Positions 9,384 to 17,260 are shown, counted from the first letter of the stretch. The stretch: DNA of 64,000 bases from Prevotella sp. (GCA_017557185.1 JAFZAP010000079.1:1-64000), one strand, 5' to 3'. A program made the numbers and translations. Notes: generated by a model not told the origin, from the sequence alone.

Positions 9384-10765
9384 GCCTTGTCCTCCTTCAT
9401 TCGTTTAATGATACTGACCAAGTCGTCCATTTCTTCGCGTGTGCGCTGCTCCGTGACGGCAATCATCAACGTATGGTCGTCGATTTTCACGCCAGCTGCG
9501 ATGTTCCAGTCGGCACAAGCCAATAGGATCTCGTCGGCGAGCAAGTCGTCGAAGGTTACGCAGAACTCATTGAAGAAAGGCTGATTGAAGGTGAGACGGC
9601 AGAGGCCGGTGGCCAGCAGCTCGTCGCAGAGGTAGTGGGCTGCAGCAAACGACTGCTCAGCAGCTTCGCGCAAGCCCTGCTTACCCATCACCGAGAGATA
9701 GATTGTGACATAGAGCGCCATCAGGCTTTGGTTCGAACAGATGTTCGACGTGGCCTTCTGGCGACGAATGTGTTGTTCGCGAGCCTGCAAGGTGAGAACG
9801 AAGGCACGTTGTCCGCGATTGTCCTGCGTCATGCCTACGATGCGTCCCGGCATCTTGCGGATAAGCTTCTCTGTGCAACACATATAGCCTACGCCGGGAC
9901 CTCCGAACGACATCGGGATGCCCAGCGACTGACCTTCACCAACGGCGATGTCGGCACCCCATTCGCCAGGCGTCTTCAGCACGGCGAGATCAGCGGCGAT
10001 GCTGTTGATGATGAAGAGAGCCTTCTGCTCGTGAGCGGCATCGGCGAAGCCAGTGAAGTCCTCGACGATACCATAATAGTTAGGTGCCTGCACGACGACA
10101 CCAGCCACGCCACCCTCGGCGAGCTTTGCCTGAAGGTCGTCGCGGTCGGTCACGCCGTCTTTGGCATCAATCGTCACGATGTCGATGCCGTGGAACTTGG
10201 CATAGGTTTTGACGACGCGCACAGTCTTCGGATCGACAGTTGCAGAGACCAGCACCTTCGTTGCCTTCTTCGCATTCGAGAAAGCCATCATCACGGCTTC
10301 GGCCGTTGCCGTTGCTCCGTCGTACATCGAGGCATTGCTGATGTCCATGCCCGTGAGCTCGGCCATCATCGACTGATATTCGAAGATATAGTGCAGCGTG
10401 CCCTGCGAGATTTCAGCCTGATAGGGCGTATAGGACGTCAGGAACTCAGAACGCTCAATGAGATTCTGCACCACCGACGGGGCATAGTGGTCGTAGATGC
10501 CGGCGCCGGCGAAGCAGGTGAGCGGTTCGTTGATGTCGGCAATCGAGTTGAACAGCTGGCGCAGCTCCATTTCCGACTTGGCCTCGGGCAGGTTGTATTC
10601 CTTGCGGAAGCGGATGCTCTCGGGCACGTCGGCATAGAGGTCGTCGAGCGATTTCACCCCCGATTTCTCCAGCATCTGCTGCAGGTCGTCGTCGGTATGT
10701 GGGAAAAACTTATAGCCCACCCCCATCCCCTCCCCAAGGGAGGGACGATTGGTTACTTTTTCCAT
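9380..10765 (-). CDS. gcvPA: Glycine dehydrogenase (decarboxylating) subunit 1, with repeat-derived N-terminus
   Basis: The alpha subunit of the P-protein, 461 residues from the ATG at 10765. The family core begins at YKFFPHTDDDLQQML, followed by FAGAGIYDHYAPSVV, SYTPYQAEISQGTL, YDGATATAEA and FGGPGVGYM, all characteristic of GcvPA. The native protein normally starts right at the YKFFPHT block. Here 16 residues precede it (MEK, then VTNRPSLGEGMGVG), and residues 4-17 are encoded largely by a C/G-rich palindromic repeat. An alternative ATG at 10726 lies inside the repeat and would give MGVGYKFF. The frame stays open upstream into gcvH, but that part is not plausible protein. It overlaps gcvPB by 4 bp. 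Function is not in doubt; the exact start is. Confidence 0.93.
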   Translation of the reverse strand: MEKVTNRPSLGEGMGVGYKFFPHTDDDLQQMLEKSGVKSLDDLYADVPESIRFRKEYNLPEAKSEMELRQLFNSIADINEPLTCFAGAGIYDHYAPSVVQNLIERSEFLTSYTPYQAEISQGTLHYIFEYQSMMAELTGMDISNASMYDGATATAEAVMMAFSNAKKATKVLVSATVDPKTVRVVKTYAKFHGIDIVTIDAKDGVTDRDDLQAKLAEGGVAGVVVQAPNYYGIVEDFTGFADAAHEQKALFIINSIAADLAVLKTPGEWGADIAVGEGQSLGIPMSFGGPGVGYMCCTEKLIRKMPGRIVGMTQDNRGQRAFVLTLQAREQHIRRQKATSNICSNQSLMALYVTIYLSVMGKQGLREAAEQSFAAAHYLCDELLATGLCRLTFNQPFFNEFCVTFDDLLADEILLACADWNIAAGVKIDDHTLMIAVTEQRTREEMDDLVSIIKRMKEDKA

Positions 10766-10826
10766 AAATATTCTTATTCGTATAAATGATGCATAGCCCC
10801 TCCCTAGGGAGGGGTTGGGGTAGGCT
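10714..10826. repeat. Inverted pair of C/G-rich palindromic repeats between gcvH and gcvPA
   Basis: Two copies of one 32-bp element face each other. The copy at 10714-10745 reads, on plus, AGCCCACCCCCATCCCC then TCCCCAAGGGAGGGA. The copy at 10795-10826, read on minus, is AGCCTACCCCAACCCC then TCCCTAGGGAGGGGCT. Each ends in a CCCT/AGGG palindrome. The second copy directly abuts the gcvH stop codon; the first overlaps the gcvPA coding start. A related but longer element is found at 57436-57522. The inverted pairing resembles a REP doublet. No transposase-like RAYT gene is in the window. Confidence 0.75.
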
Positions 10827-11204
10827 TTACTTGCACATAGCCTCGTAGGCAGCTGCGTCCATGAGGTTCTCGAGCTCAGCCTTGTCGGAGAGCTCCACCT
10901 TGATAATCCAGTTTTCGAATGCATCCTGGTTGATGAGCTCCGGCTCGTCCTCGAGGGCTTCGTTCACTTCAACGACGGTTCCGCTGACGGGCGAAATCAG
11001 GTCGCTGGCAGCCTTCACGCTTTCCACGGCGCCGAATTCCTCGCCTGCCGTCACTTCATCATCGACTTCCGGCATGTCAACATAGACGACATTGCCCAAT
11101 GCGTGCTGTGCATAGTCGGTGATTCCCACATAGCCGAAGTCGCCTTCGACGCGTACAAACTCGTGTGACTCGCTGTAGTAGAGTCCTTCAATTACTTTTG
11201 CCAT
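10827..11204 (-). CDS. gcvH: Glycine cleavage system H protein
   Basis: A 125-residue lipoyl carrier that shuttles the aminomethyl intermediate between P-, T- and L-proteins. The lipoylation motif GAVESVKAASDLISP is present with the acceptor lysine at K64. The start MAKVIEGLYYSESHEFV and the ending DAAAYEAMCK fit the family in length and sequence. It lies 40 bp downstream of gcvT and is followed at once by a palindromic repeat. A lipoate ligase heads the same operon and would supply the cofactor from scavenged lipoate. Confidence 0.97.
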   Translation of the reverse strand: MAKVIEGLYYSESHEFVRVEGDFGYVGITDYAQHALGNVVYVDMPEVDDEVTAGEEFGAVESVKAASDLISPVSGTVVEVNEALEDEPELINQDAFENWIIKVELSDKAELENLMDAAAYEAMCK

Positions 11205-11244
11205 AGTTGTTTTTGTTTTAAATTGTTTATATTTTTTGTAATGT

Positions 11245-12339
11245 TTAGTCTTTCTTGTAGTGCTTGTCGTAGAAGCGCTTCTTCACAACCACGCCCGGGA
11301 AGGTCTTCTTGCGGATCTGTATCTCGAGTTCCGTGCCGAGCTTGGCATGAGGCGTCTCGACGAGGGCCATGCAAACACTCTTGTCAACAGAGAGGCAATG
11401 ATAGCCCGTGGTGACTTCGCCAACCTGCACACCGTCCTTCAACACTGCGTAGCCGTGGCGGGGAATGGCCTTGTCCTGCAGCTCGATGCCGATGACGCGC
11501 TTTGCCACGCCGTTGGCCTTCTGCTCAACGAGTGCCTCCTTGCCGATGAACTCGGGCTTGTCGAGTTTGCAGAACATCGACAGACCGGCCATGACGGGAG
11601 AGATTTCAGCCGAGAGCTCGTCGCCGTAGAGCGGCAGGCCTACCTCGAAGCGCAGCGTGTCGCGGCAGCCCAGTCCGCAGGGCTTGCAGCGTCCGCTCTC
11701 CATGAGCTTGTCCCACATGACGCGTATAAGATAATGTGAAGCGTAGATCTCAAAGCCGTCCTCGCCGGTATAGCCCGTGCGGCTGATGATGATGGTCTCT
11801 TTCTCGACGTCGAGCTTCTTGCCGTTGTAGAACTTCAGGTCCTTGCATGCCAGTCCGAGCACCTCCTCGCACACGGCCTCGGCCTCCGGTCCCTGCACAG
11901 CGAGCTGGCCATAGTAGTCGGAGACGTGCTCGAAATTCACGTTGAAGCCTTCGAGATGCTCCTCCATCCATGCCACGTCCTTGTCGATGTTGGCGGCGTT
12001 GATGACCAAGAAGAACTCCTCGGCAGCCATCTTATAGACAAGCAGGTCGTCCACGGTGCCTCCGTCGGGATAACACATCATGCCATAGAAAATCTGGCCG
12101 TCGGCAGCTCCTCTCACATCGTTGGTGAAGATATGGTTGACATAGCGTTCGGCATCAGGGCCGGTGATGAGCACTTCGCCCATGTGGCTGACGTCGAAAA
12201 CACCGCAGGCCTGACGCACGGCCTGATGTTCGTCGGTGATGTTTGAATACTGAATGGGCATGATGAAACCGCCGAAGGGAGACATCAGGGCACCCATTGC
12301 AACATGTTTGTCATAGAGACAGGTTTTCTTTTCTTCCAT
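11245..12339 (-). CDS. gcvT: Aminomethyltransferase (glycine cleavage T protein)
   Basis: A 364-residue tetrahydrofolate-dependent enzyme. It releases ammonia from the aminomethyl-GcvH intermediate and makes 5,10-methylene-THF. Characteristic segments are the N-terminal HVAMGALMSPFGGFIMPIQY, FDVSHMGEVLITGPDAERY, ISRTGYTGEDGFEIY and GLGCRDTLRFEVGLPLYG. The C-terminal barrel contains KRVIGIELQDKAIPRHGY. Start MEEKKTCLYDKHV is the usual one. It sits 25 bp after lplA and 40 bp before gcvH, both on the same strand. Confidence 0.96.
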   Translation of the reverse strand: MEEKKTCLYDKHVAMGALMSPFGGFIMPIQYSNITDEHQAVRQACGVFDVSHMGEVLITGPDAERYVNHIFTNDVRGAADGQIFYGMMCYPDGGTVDDLLVYKMAAEEFFLVINAANIDKDVAWMEEHLEGFNVNFEHVSDYYGQLAVQGPEAEAVCEEVLGLACKDLKFYNGKKLDVEKETIIISRTGYTGEDGFEIYASHYLIRVMWDKLMESGRCKPCGLGCRDTLRFEVGLPLYGDELSAEISPVMAGLSMFCKLDKPEFIGKEALVEQKANGVAKRVIGIELQDKAIPRHGYAVLKDGVQVGEVTTGYHCLSVDKSVCMALVETPHAKLGTELEIQIRKKTFPGVVVKKRFYDKHYKKD

Positions 12340-12364
12340 AGGATTCTGTTGGGTTTTTAATTCT

Positions 12365-13348
12365 TTATGGTTTATGATTTAAAATCAAGTCGATGAACGC
12401 CTGTCGAGTGAGGTTCAGGACGACCTCGTCGAGACGTTCGGGCAGTGCAGCCGCGAGGCTCGGGGCATCGAGCTGTACGCCGCGCAGGGGTTTCAGCAAC
12501 TGGCCGTCGAGGTCGCCCACGAGGAAGAAGTCGCCAACCAGGTTAATGTCCTTGATGCAGTTGCCCTTCACCTGCAGCCTGGCTTCCAACTCGCCCACAC
12601 CTTCTATGCGTCGGCGGCGAATGGTGGAGTAGGCGGGGTTGTTTCCGAAAATGAACGACGGGCTCAGGTACTCCTGCTCAATCTCCTCGATGGCGGCAAT
12701 GTCGTCGGCGCTCAACGAAAGCTCGTCGTTGCAGAGATTGCTTCTGACGAATGCCTTGAACTCGTCGAGCGTCAGGCCGGTGTAGTCCTTCAGCAGCGCG
12801 ATGTGCTGACGCACGCTCTTCACCCCCTTGCTCACCAGCTTCTCGTCGCTGGGCGTGATGGCTCCCACCATGTGCTGCATGCACGTGTCGAAGAGCATCG
12901 TGCCATGAACGATGCTATGGCCAGGGATGTGATAGAAGGCATTGCCCGACACCTTGCGCCCGTCGATCAGAATGTCGTTGCGGCCGCTGGTGCGTGCATC
13001 GATGCCGAGTTTGCAGAGCATCAGCGCCACGAGGCTGATGTAGCGGTTGAAGGTGAAGTTCACCTGTTCGTCGCGGGTGATGTAGGAGAACATCACGTTC
13101 GACATGTCCGCATACACGCAGCCGCCACCGCTCTTGCGGCGAAACGTCCGGATGCCGTGCTCGCGGCAGTAGTCGAGGTTCACCTCGGCTTCAATCACCT
13201 GATTACGGCCGAAGATAACGCTCGGCTGCACCTGCCACATGAAGAAACAGTCGTCGCCGGTGTTCAGATGGCGTGCCACATATTCTTCCATGGCAAGGTA
13301 GAAGCTCAGCTTGCGTTGCTGAATGCCGGGGAGCGCTATGTATATCAT
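12365..13348 (-). CDS. lplA: Lipoate-protein ligase
   Basis: A 327-residue ligase that activates free lipoate with ATP and attaches it to carrier lysines. The biotin/lipoate ligase fold is shown by QPSVIFGRNQVIEAEVN, the glycine loop RRKSGGGCVYAD, the catalytic-lysine region IDGRKVSGNAFYH and HGTMLFDT. A C-terminal accessory domain (YSTIRRRRIEGVGELEARLQVKG) is also present, so this is a full-length LplA. It is first in an operon with all four glycine cleavage components, which makes GcvH its likely main target. A TAAATTTG promoter element lies 45 bp upstream. Confidence 0.93.
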   Translation of the reverse strand: MIYIALPGIQQRKLSFYLAMEEYVARHLNTGDDCFFMWQVQPSVIFGRNQVIEAEVNLDYCREHGIRTFRRKSGGGCVYADMSNVMFSYITRDEQVNFTFNRYISLVALMLCKLGIDARTSGRNDILIDGRKVSGNAFYHIPGHSIVHGTMLFDTCMQHMVGAITPSDEKLVSKGVKSVRQHIALLKDYTGLTLDEFKAFVRSNLCNDELSLSADDIAAIEEIEQEYLSPSFIFGNNPAYSTIRRRRIEGVGELEARLQVKGNCIKDINLVGDFFLVGDLDGQLLKPLRGVQLDAPSLAAALPERLDEVVLNLTRQAFIDLILNHKP

Positions 13349-13392
13349 TGCCTGTTTGTCAGGTATTTTTAAGTCGTTTTCCTACTGCGTTG

Positions 13393-13400
13393 CAAATTTA
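13393..13400 (-). promoter_or_regulatory. -7 element (TAAATTTG) for the lplA-gcv operon
   Basis: Reading the minus strand, TAAATTTG matches the Bacteroidota TAnnTTTG element and lies about 45 bp upstream of the lplA ATG. No other promoter-like site was seen at the head of the operon, so one transcript from here could cover six genes. Confidence 0.6.
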
Positions 13401-13880
13401 CGAACTTTTAGTCGAACAGCGAAATTATTTGCCGGCTATTTTCGCCCAAAACTATTAAAAAATGTTGTTGTAAAAGGTTTTATGCGGTCGCATACAAAAT
13501 GATAAAGGAAAAATGATAAAGGATAAATGAAGGAAGAATTCTTCTTCCTCTTAAGTAATTAGCGACATGAGTCGCATAGGAAGAGGAGGATGAGGAGGAA
13601 GAGATTTTTTTATAGGTTTAGAAAATAGATAGGTAATAGGGCAACCAACTAAATATAGAGTTTATAGCGTAAAGCCCCGACGGGGCGCAAAGATTACAGG
13701 CAGGGTGTGAAGTGCGTAGCACGGAACCCTGCTCTCAGTCGCTTCAACTTTTATGTCTGGTTGGCCGTTTACAATTGTTAAACGGAATTAACAGTTGGGT
13801 ATTAGAGCATAGCTTTGAATATACTTTACAAAAAGTGATTGTTAAATAAGTACAACGAGAAAGATTTTTGAGGGGGTTTT
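13401..13880. other. Non-coding, repeat-rich spacer between lplA and the HU gene
   Basis: About 480 bp without a credible gene. It contains a purine-rich stretch of AGGA/GATAAAGG-type repeats (13499-13605), one palindromic repeat of family C (13674-13732), and at 13804 one isolated GAGCATAGCTTT word. That word is the core of the 22-bp array at 33324-33455. The remainder is AT-rich. Confidence 0.6.
13674..13732 (+). repeat. Dispersed palindromic repeat, family C, copy 1
   Basis: It starts with the hairpin GCCCCGACGGGGC, continues with AAGATTACAGGCAGGG, then GTGCGTAGCAC, and ends near GGAACCCTGC. The CAGGG...CCCTG ends can pair. The same modules occur at 15648-15684 on the plus strand and at 15771-15826 inverted. 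The HU and replisome-organiser-like genes lie between the copies. Confidence 0.75.
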
Positions 13881-13912
13881 GATACAACTTTCAGAAAAAT
13901 GTTGTATCTTTG
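13881..13912 (+). promoter_or_regulatory. Promoter of the HU-like gene with overlapping palindromic operator
   Basis: TATCTTTG at 13905-13912 is a clear TAnnTTTG -7 element, 63 bp upstream of the HU-like ATG. A perfect 8-bp inverted repeat, GATACAAC (13881-13888) and GTTGTATC (13901-13908), overlaps it, so a protein bound there would cover the -7 element. Autoregulation by the HU-like protein or control by a dimeric repressor is inference only. Confidence 0.65.
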
Positions 13913-13975
13913 CAGTGCACATCTGAAGAGTGGATGTTGCCAAGGAACATTACTAATTTAACCACTAAAAAAACT

Positions 13976-14428
13976 ATGTCAGTACGTTACAAACTGTATC
14001 AGGACAATCGTTCAGAGTCTGCTACGCGAGGAAAGTGGTACGCCCGCGCGGTGTATAACTCGAAGCCCAAGACGCTGAAGCAGCTGGCACTGAAGATTCA
14101 GGAAAACGTGTCAGTGAAGAAGTCGGACGTGATGGCCGTGCTCGATGAGCTGGTAGGAGTGCTGAAGGAATGGCTTCAGGACTCAAACCGCGTGAAAATC
14201 GAGGGTTTGGGCTCGTTCAAGATTGGATTAAAGACCAAACCTGCCAACACCGCGAAGGACTTCTCAGTTGCCAAGCACGTCGTCGGTGCCCGCGTGAACT
14301 TCCTTCCCGAAGTGGAGGTCGATGTCACTACCGGCCGCCGCGTGAAGAGTCTGCTGATGGGGCTCGAAGTGGAGGAGACAAACAAGAACGATGTCAACAC
14401 GGACGAGGTTGCCCAGGGGGAGCCTTAG
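13976..14428 (+). CDS. HU/IHF-family (HU-HIG type) DNA-binding protein
   Basis: A 150-residue histone-like protein. The start at 13976 (MSVRYKLYQDNRSES) gives the standard N-terminus of the Bacteroidota HU-HIG group; an in-frame upstream ATG at 13910 lies within the promoter and is rejected. The DNABII fold is visible in ALKIQENVSVKKSDVMAVLDEL (helices), VKIEGLGSFKIGLKTKPA (beta arm base) and a GARVNFLPEVEVDV segment. The acidic tail (about 133-150) is typical of this group, which is longer than canonical 90-residue HU. Such paralogues are often found beside mobile-element or phage-type genes in Bacteroidales. The next gene fits that pattern. DNA target unknown. Confidence 0.88.
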   Translation: MSVRYKLYQDNRSESATRGKWYARAVYNSKPKTLKQLALKIQENVSVKKSDVMAVLDELVGVLKEWLQDSNRVKIEGLGSFKIGLKTKPANTAKDFSVAKHVVGARVNFLPEVEVDVTTGRRVKSLLMGLEVEETNKNDVNTDEVAQGEP

Positions 14429-14436
14429 TCAGCGAG

Positions 14437-14499
14437 CGGGGAGGTATTCCCGCCGCATCGGAAAGCATGACTCGCCGACGCGGATACGATACCTCCCCG
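14437..14499. repeat. Long-loop inverted repeat after the HU-like gene
   Basis: CGGGGAGGTAT (14437-14447) and ATACCTCCCCG (14489-14499) form a perfect 11-bp stem with a 41-nt interior that itself contains CGCCG-type short pairs. No T-run follows. Three variants of a CATCGGAAAGC word (near 14456, 14519 and 14533) continue toward 14550. It could be an attenuator or 3' stabiliser; it is not a classical terminator. Confidence 0.5.
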
Positions 14500-14651
14500 T
14501 TTCCAAAAGCACGCTTCGCCACTTCGGAAAGCTATGCTAACCGCATCGGGAAGCCGTGCAACACGTTATGAAAATACTTTACAGACGGAAACGTCTAATC
14601 TCTCAAAAATCCAATTAAAGGATATCTCTAGTCAACTAAAACCATAAAATT

Positions 14652-15584
14652 ATGTTAATACAAATAGTAAAAATTAAGTACATTATCAACCAAATCGCTG
14701 CCATGCTGGCAGCACTCGGCTCTCGCCTCATCGGGATGAGCCGCAAGATGTCAGGGGAAGTGGGGCTCGCGAGTCTCACTCCCGGACAGAATTACATCAA
14801 CCAGGGCATCAACATCATTCAGTCGCTGCCCACGGGCAGTGGTGCTTGCGCTGCTGTCGCGCTGTCGCCTGCTGAGGGGAATCTTTTCATCCAGTCGAAG
14901 CGGAACTCGTTCCTGCTGTATCTGAACCAGTATGACACGCTCCAGTGTCTAAGAGATAAGGATCTCGGGCGCGTGATCAAGGGCGTTTTCCGAACGGTGA
15001 AGGGCGAGGATCAGTGTGTCGTTGAGCAGTCGTTCAAGAATACACCCTCTATGATTTCCTATCGTACCTTGATCAACCAGATCACAATCGATGAAAGAAG
15101 GTATCAGAGCAAATGTGCTACGAATGCCGAGAATGCGCTAGCCCGCTGGAACAAGAAGAAAAAGAAGGCTGCAGAGGAGGCGGATAAGGCTGGCGAGCCC
15201 GAGCAGAAGGAAAGTGCGGAGGCTGTGGAGGCTGTTGATGCTGCTGAGGCTGCGGAGGCTGTGGAGGTTGCGAAGGCTGTGGAGGCGGAAGTTTCTCCCG
15301 AGGACATGCAATTAGCGAATAGCTGGATGGCTTGGTTCAACAAGATGCTAAACGTTAACGAAAGCTGCATTCCCAAGATTCGCAGGATGACCCCTGAGCG
15401 TGTGAGGAAGTTGATATATCTCGGCAAAAAGTACGGCAAGGCTGTTCTGGAGGAGGTAGTACGCCGTGCTGTGCAGAAGGATTTCTACAACGGACGTGGC
15501 AAGAATACCCACTTCATAGCCAATATCGACTGGCTGCTCGTTGAGAAGAACTTCCTGAATGTTTATGATGATAAGTATTACTAG
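14652..15584 (+). CDS. Putative replisome-organiser-like protein (DUF6291-like N-half), repeat-bracketed
   Basis: A 310-residue protein that I cannot name with certainty. Residues about 83-170 (FLLYLNQYDTLQCLRDKDLGR, then INQITIDERRYQSKC and WNKKKKKA) have the layout of DUF6291-type phage proteins: a YLxQYxxLxxL helix, then IxxDxxRYxxKC and a basic stretch. The C-terminal 65 residues (MTPERVRKLIYLGKKYG to FIANIDWLLVEKNFLNV) look like the tail of phage replisome organisers, whose usual ending is an FDWL...NNFxKV motif. Between them, about residues 192-222, is a low-complexity Glu/Ala/Val run from a decayed GCGGAGGCTGTG-type repeat. A replication role is inference. The gene follows the HU-like gene on the same strand and is flanked by family C repeats, suggesting mobile-element ancestry. 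Confidence 0.5.
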   Translation: MLIQIVKIKYIINQIAAMLAALGSRLIGMSRKMSGEVGLASLTPGQNYINQGINIIQSLPTGSGACAAVALSPAEGNLFIQSKRNSFLLYLNQYDTLQCLRDKDLGRVIKGVFRTVKGEDQCVVEQSFKNTPSMISYRTLINQITIDERRYQSKCATNAENALARWNKKKKKAAEEADKAGEPEQKESAEAVEAVDAAEAAEAVEVAKAVEAEVSPEDMQLANSWMAWFNKMLNVNESCIPKIRRMTPERVRKLIYLGKKYGKAVLEEVVRRAVQKDFYNGRGKNTHFIANIDWLLVEKNFLNVYDDKYY

Positions 15585-15647
15585 GGCCAACCCAAGCCTA
15601 GAAAGAAGGAGGGGTGATGAAAAAGAGCACAGAATGTGCGACAGAAC

Positions 15648-15826
15648 ACAGGCAGGCGGTGGAGTGCGTAGCACGAAACCCCTGTAAAGGAGCAACAACA
15701 AATATAAACCCCGACGGGGTGACAGAAATTCTGTCGTACCTTCGGCACTTATTTTCATCTCGCGTTAATAGCAGGGGTTCCGCTTCGCTTCACCGCCTGC
15801 CTGTAATCTTAACGCCCCTTCAGGGC
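15648..15826. repeat. Inverted pair of family C palindromic repeats (copies 2 and 3)
   Basis: Copy 2 (15648-15684, plus) reads ACAGGCAGGCGGTGGAG then TGCGTAGCACGAAACCCCTG. Copy 3 (15771-15826) is its reverse complement, ending in CACCGCCTGCCTGTAATC. The two arms can pair over about 35 bp. Between them are two further short palindromes, CCCCGACGGGG (15709-15719) and GACAGAAATTCTGTC (15721-15735). No gene is credible here; an 89-codon open frame at 15614-15883 is only the repeat read through. With copy 1 at 13674 these bracket the HU-like and replisome-organiser-like genes. Confidence 0.75.
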
Positions 15827-15833
15827 TTAGGAA

Positions 15834-15874
15834 TTCACGCGACACGTCGCGTCCCTACACTTCTAGGGTCAAAA
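15834..15874. repeat. Family B palindromic repeat
   Basis: A 41-bp element with the palindrome ACGCGACACGTCGCGT followed by CCCTACACTTCTAGGGTC and AAAA. An almost identical copy is at 33283-33323 (two differences seen), preceded by a truncated copy at 33256-33279. It sits between the family C doublet and the end of thrC. Confidence 0.75.
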
Positions 15875-15904
15875 AGTATATAATTACCAAAAAGAATTAC
15901 ACGG

Positions 15905-17245
15905 TTACTGCTGCATCAGGAACTGCTTAAAGGCGGGGAAGTCGCGGGATAGGGCGATACTCTGCTTGCGGCCCTTCATGAAGTTGGCGAGGCGGTCGGG
16001 GATAGGGAGGTCGATGCCGAGGACGCTGTCGACGGTCTCCTTGAACTTCGCGGGATGTGCCGTTTCACAGAAGATGCCGATTTCGCCCGGCTGCAGCTGG
16101 TCCTCGAGCGCCTGATAGCCACAAGCACCGTGGGGGTCGAGGACGTAGCCCGTCTCGGCGTAGCAGCGGCGCATGGTGTCGCGAATCTGCTCATCGCTGT
16201 AGGTTGCTCCACTGATGAGCGCGGTGATGCGCTGATGGGTTTCCTCTGGCGAGAGCTGTCCGTGACGCGAATAGAGGTCGATGATGCGTGCAAAGTTGCT
16301 GGGATCGCCGACGTCCATCGCATTGGCCAGCGTCTGCTGCGACGCCCTTGGCGAATACTTCCCGCTGAGCAGGTACTGATAGAAGATGTCGTTGGCGTTG
16401 TTGGCTGCGATGAAGCGCTTCACGGGCAAGCCCATCTGATGTCCGAAGAGCGCTGCGCAGATGTTTCCGAAGTTTCCGCTGGGCACACACATGACAGCCT
16501 CGGCTTGTGGCGACAGGGCGGCCAGCTGAGCAAGCGCGTTGAAATAGTAGAACGCCTGCGGGAGGAAGCGCGCTACGTTGATGCTATTGGCCGAGGTGAG
16601 GCGCATGTGGCGGCATAGCTCCTCGTCCATGAAGGCGTTCTTCACTAGCGCCTGGCAATCGTCGAACACGCCGTCGACCTCGATGGCTGTGATGTTCCGG
16701 CCGAGCGTTGTGAACTGGCTCTCCTGAATCTTGCTCACCTTTCCCTTGGGATAGAGCACATAGACATGGATTCCCTCGACGCCGAGGAATCCGTTGGCGA
16801 CTGCCGACCCCGTGTCGCCACTGGTGGCCACGAGTACGTTGACTGCGGCGTTTGCGCCCTCCTTGGGCATGGAACCGCCGATGAAGTACTGCAACAGACG
16901 CGCCATGAAGCGGGCTCCGACATCCTTGAATGCCAGCGTGGGGCCGTGGAAGAGCTCGAGGGCGTAGATGTTTTCCTTCACGCGGACGATGGGCGTTTCG
17001 AACGACAGCGTGTCGCAGACAATCCTCCGCAGGGCCTCAGGCTCGACATCCTCGCCGAAGAAGGCCTCGGCCACGGTGCAGGCAATCTGCTGGAACGACA
17101 TTTCCGGCATCTGCTCGAAGAACTCCTTCGGCAGGGTTTTGATACGCTCGGGCATATAGAGGCCGCGGTCTTCGGCCAGTCCTTTCACGACAGCCTTCTC
17201 GAGAGTGGCAATGGGCGCGTGCCCTTGGGTTGAAAAGTATTTCAT
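15905..17245 (-). CDS. thrC: Threonine synthase
   Basis: A 446-residue PLP enzyme that converts O-phosphohomoserine to threonine. The PLP-lysine is in GPTLAFKDVGARF (K107). Other family marks are the N-terminal MKYFSTQGHAPIATLEKAV, the phosphate-binding VATSGDTGSAVANGF and the VPSGNFGNICAALFG segment. Length fits the class I bacterial enzymes. It starts 15 bp after the stop of the proposed homoserine kinase and ends the thrA-kinase-thrC operon, giving the last three steps from aspartate semialdehyde to threonine. Confidence 0.96.
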   Translation of the reverse strand: MKYFSTQGHAPIATLEKAVVKGLAEDRGLYMPERIKTLPKEFFEQMPEMSFQQIACTVAEAFFGEDVEPEALRRIVCDTLSFETPIVRVKENIYALELFHGPTLAFKDVGARFMARLLQYFIGGSMPKEGANAAVNVLVATSGDTGSAVANGFLGVEGIHVYVLYPKGKVSKIQESQFTTLGRNITAIEVDGVFDDCQALVKNAFMDEELCRHMRLTSANSINVARFLPQAFYYFNALAQLAALSPQAEAVMCVPSGNFGNICAALFGHQMGLPVKRFIAANNANDIFYQYLLSGKYSPRASQQTLANAMDVGDPSNFARIIDLYSRHGQLSPEETHQRITALISGATYSDEQIRDTMRRCYAETGYVLDPHGACGYQALEDQLQPGEIGIFCETAHPAKFKETVDSVLGIDLPIPDRLANFMKGRKQSIALSRDFPAFKQFLMQQ

Positions 17246-17260
17246 GTGGTGTAGCGGTTT

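Noticed and set aside
9635..10789. 384-codon open frame antisense to gcvPA
   Set aside because: A shadow of gcvPA; it even reads through the palindromic repeat.
13910..13975. 22-codon extension of the HU-like protein
   Set aside because: The upstream ATG lies in the -7 element, so it cannot be on the mRNA.
15614..15883. 89-codon open frame in the repeat doublet after the replisome-organiser-like gene
   Set aside because: It is composed of family C and B repeats and has no protein-like composition.
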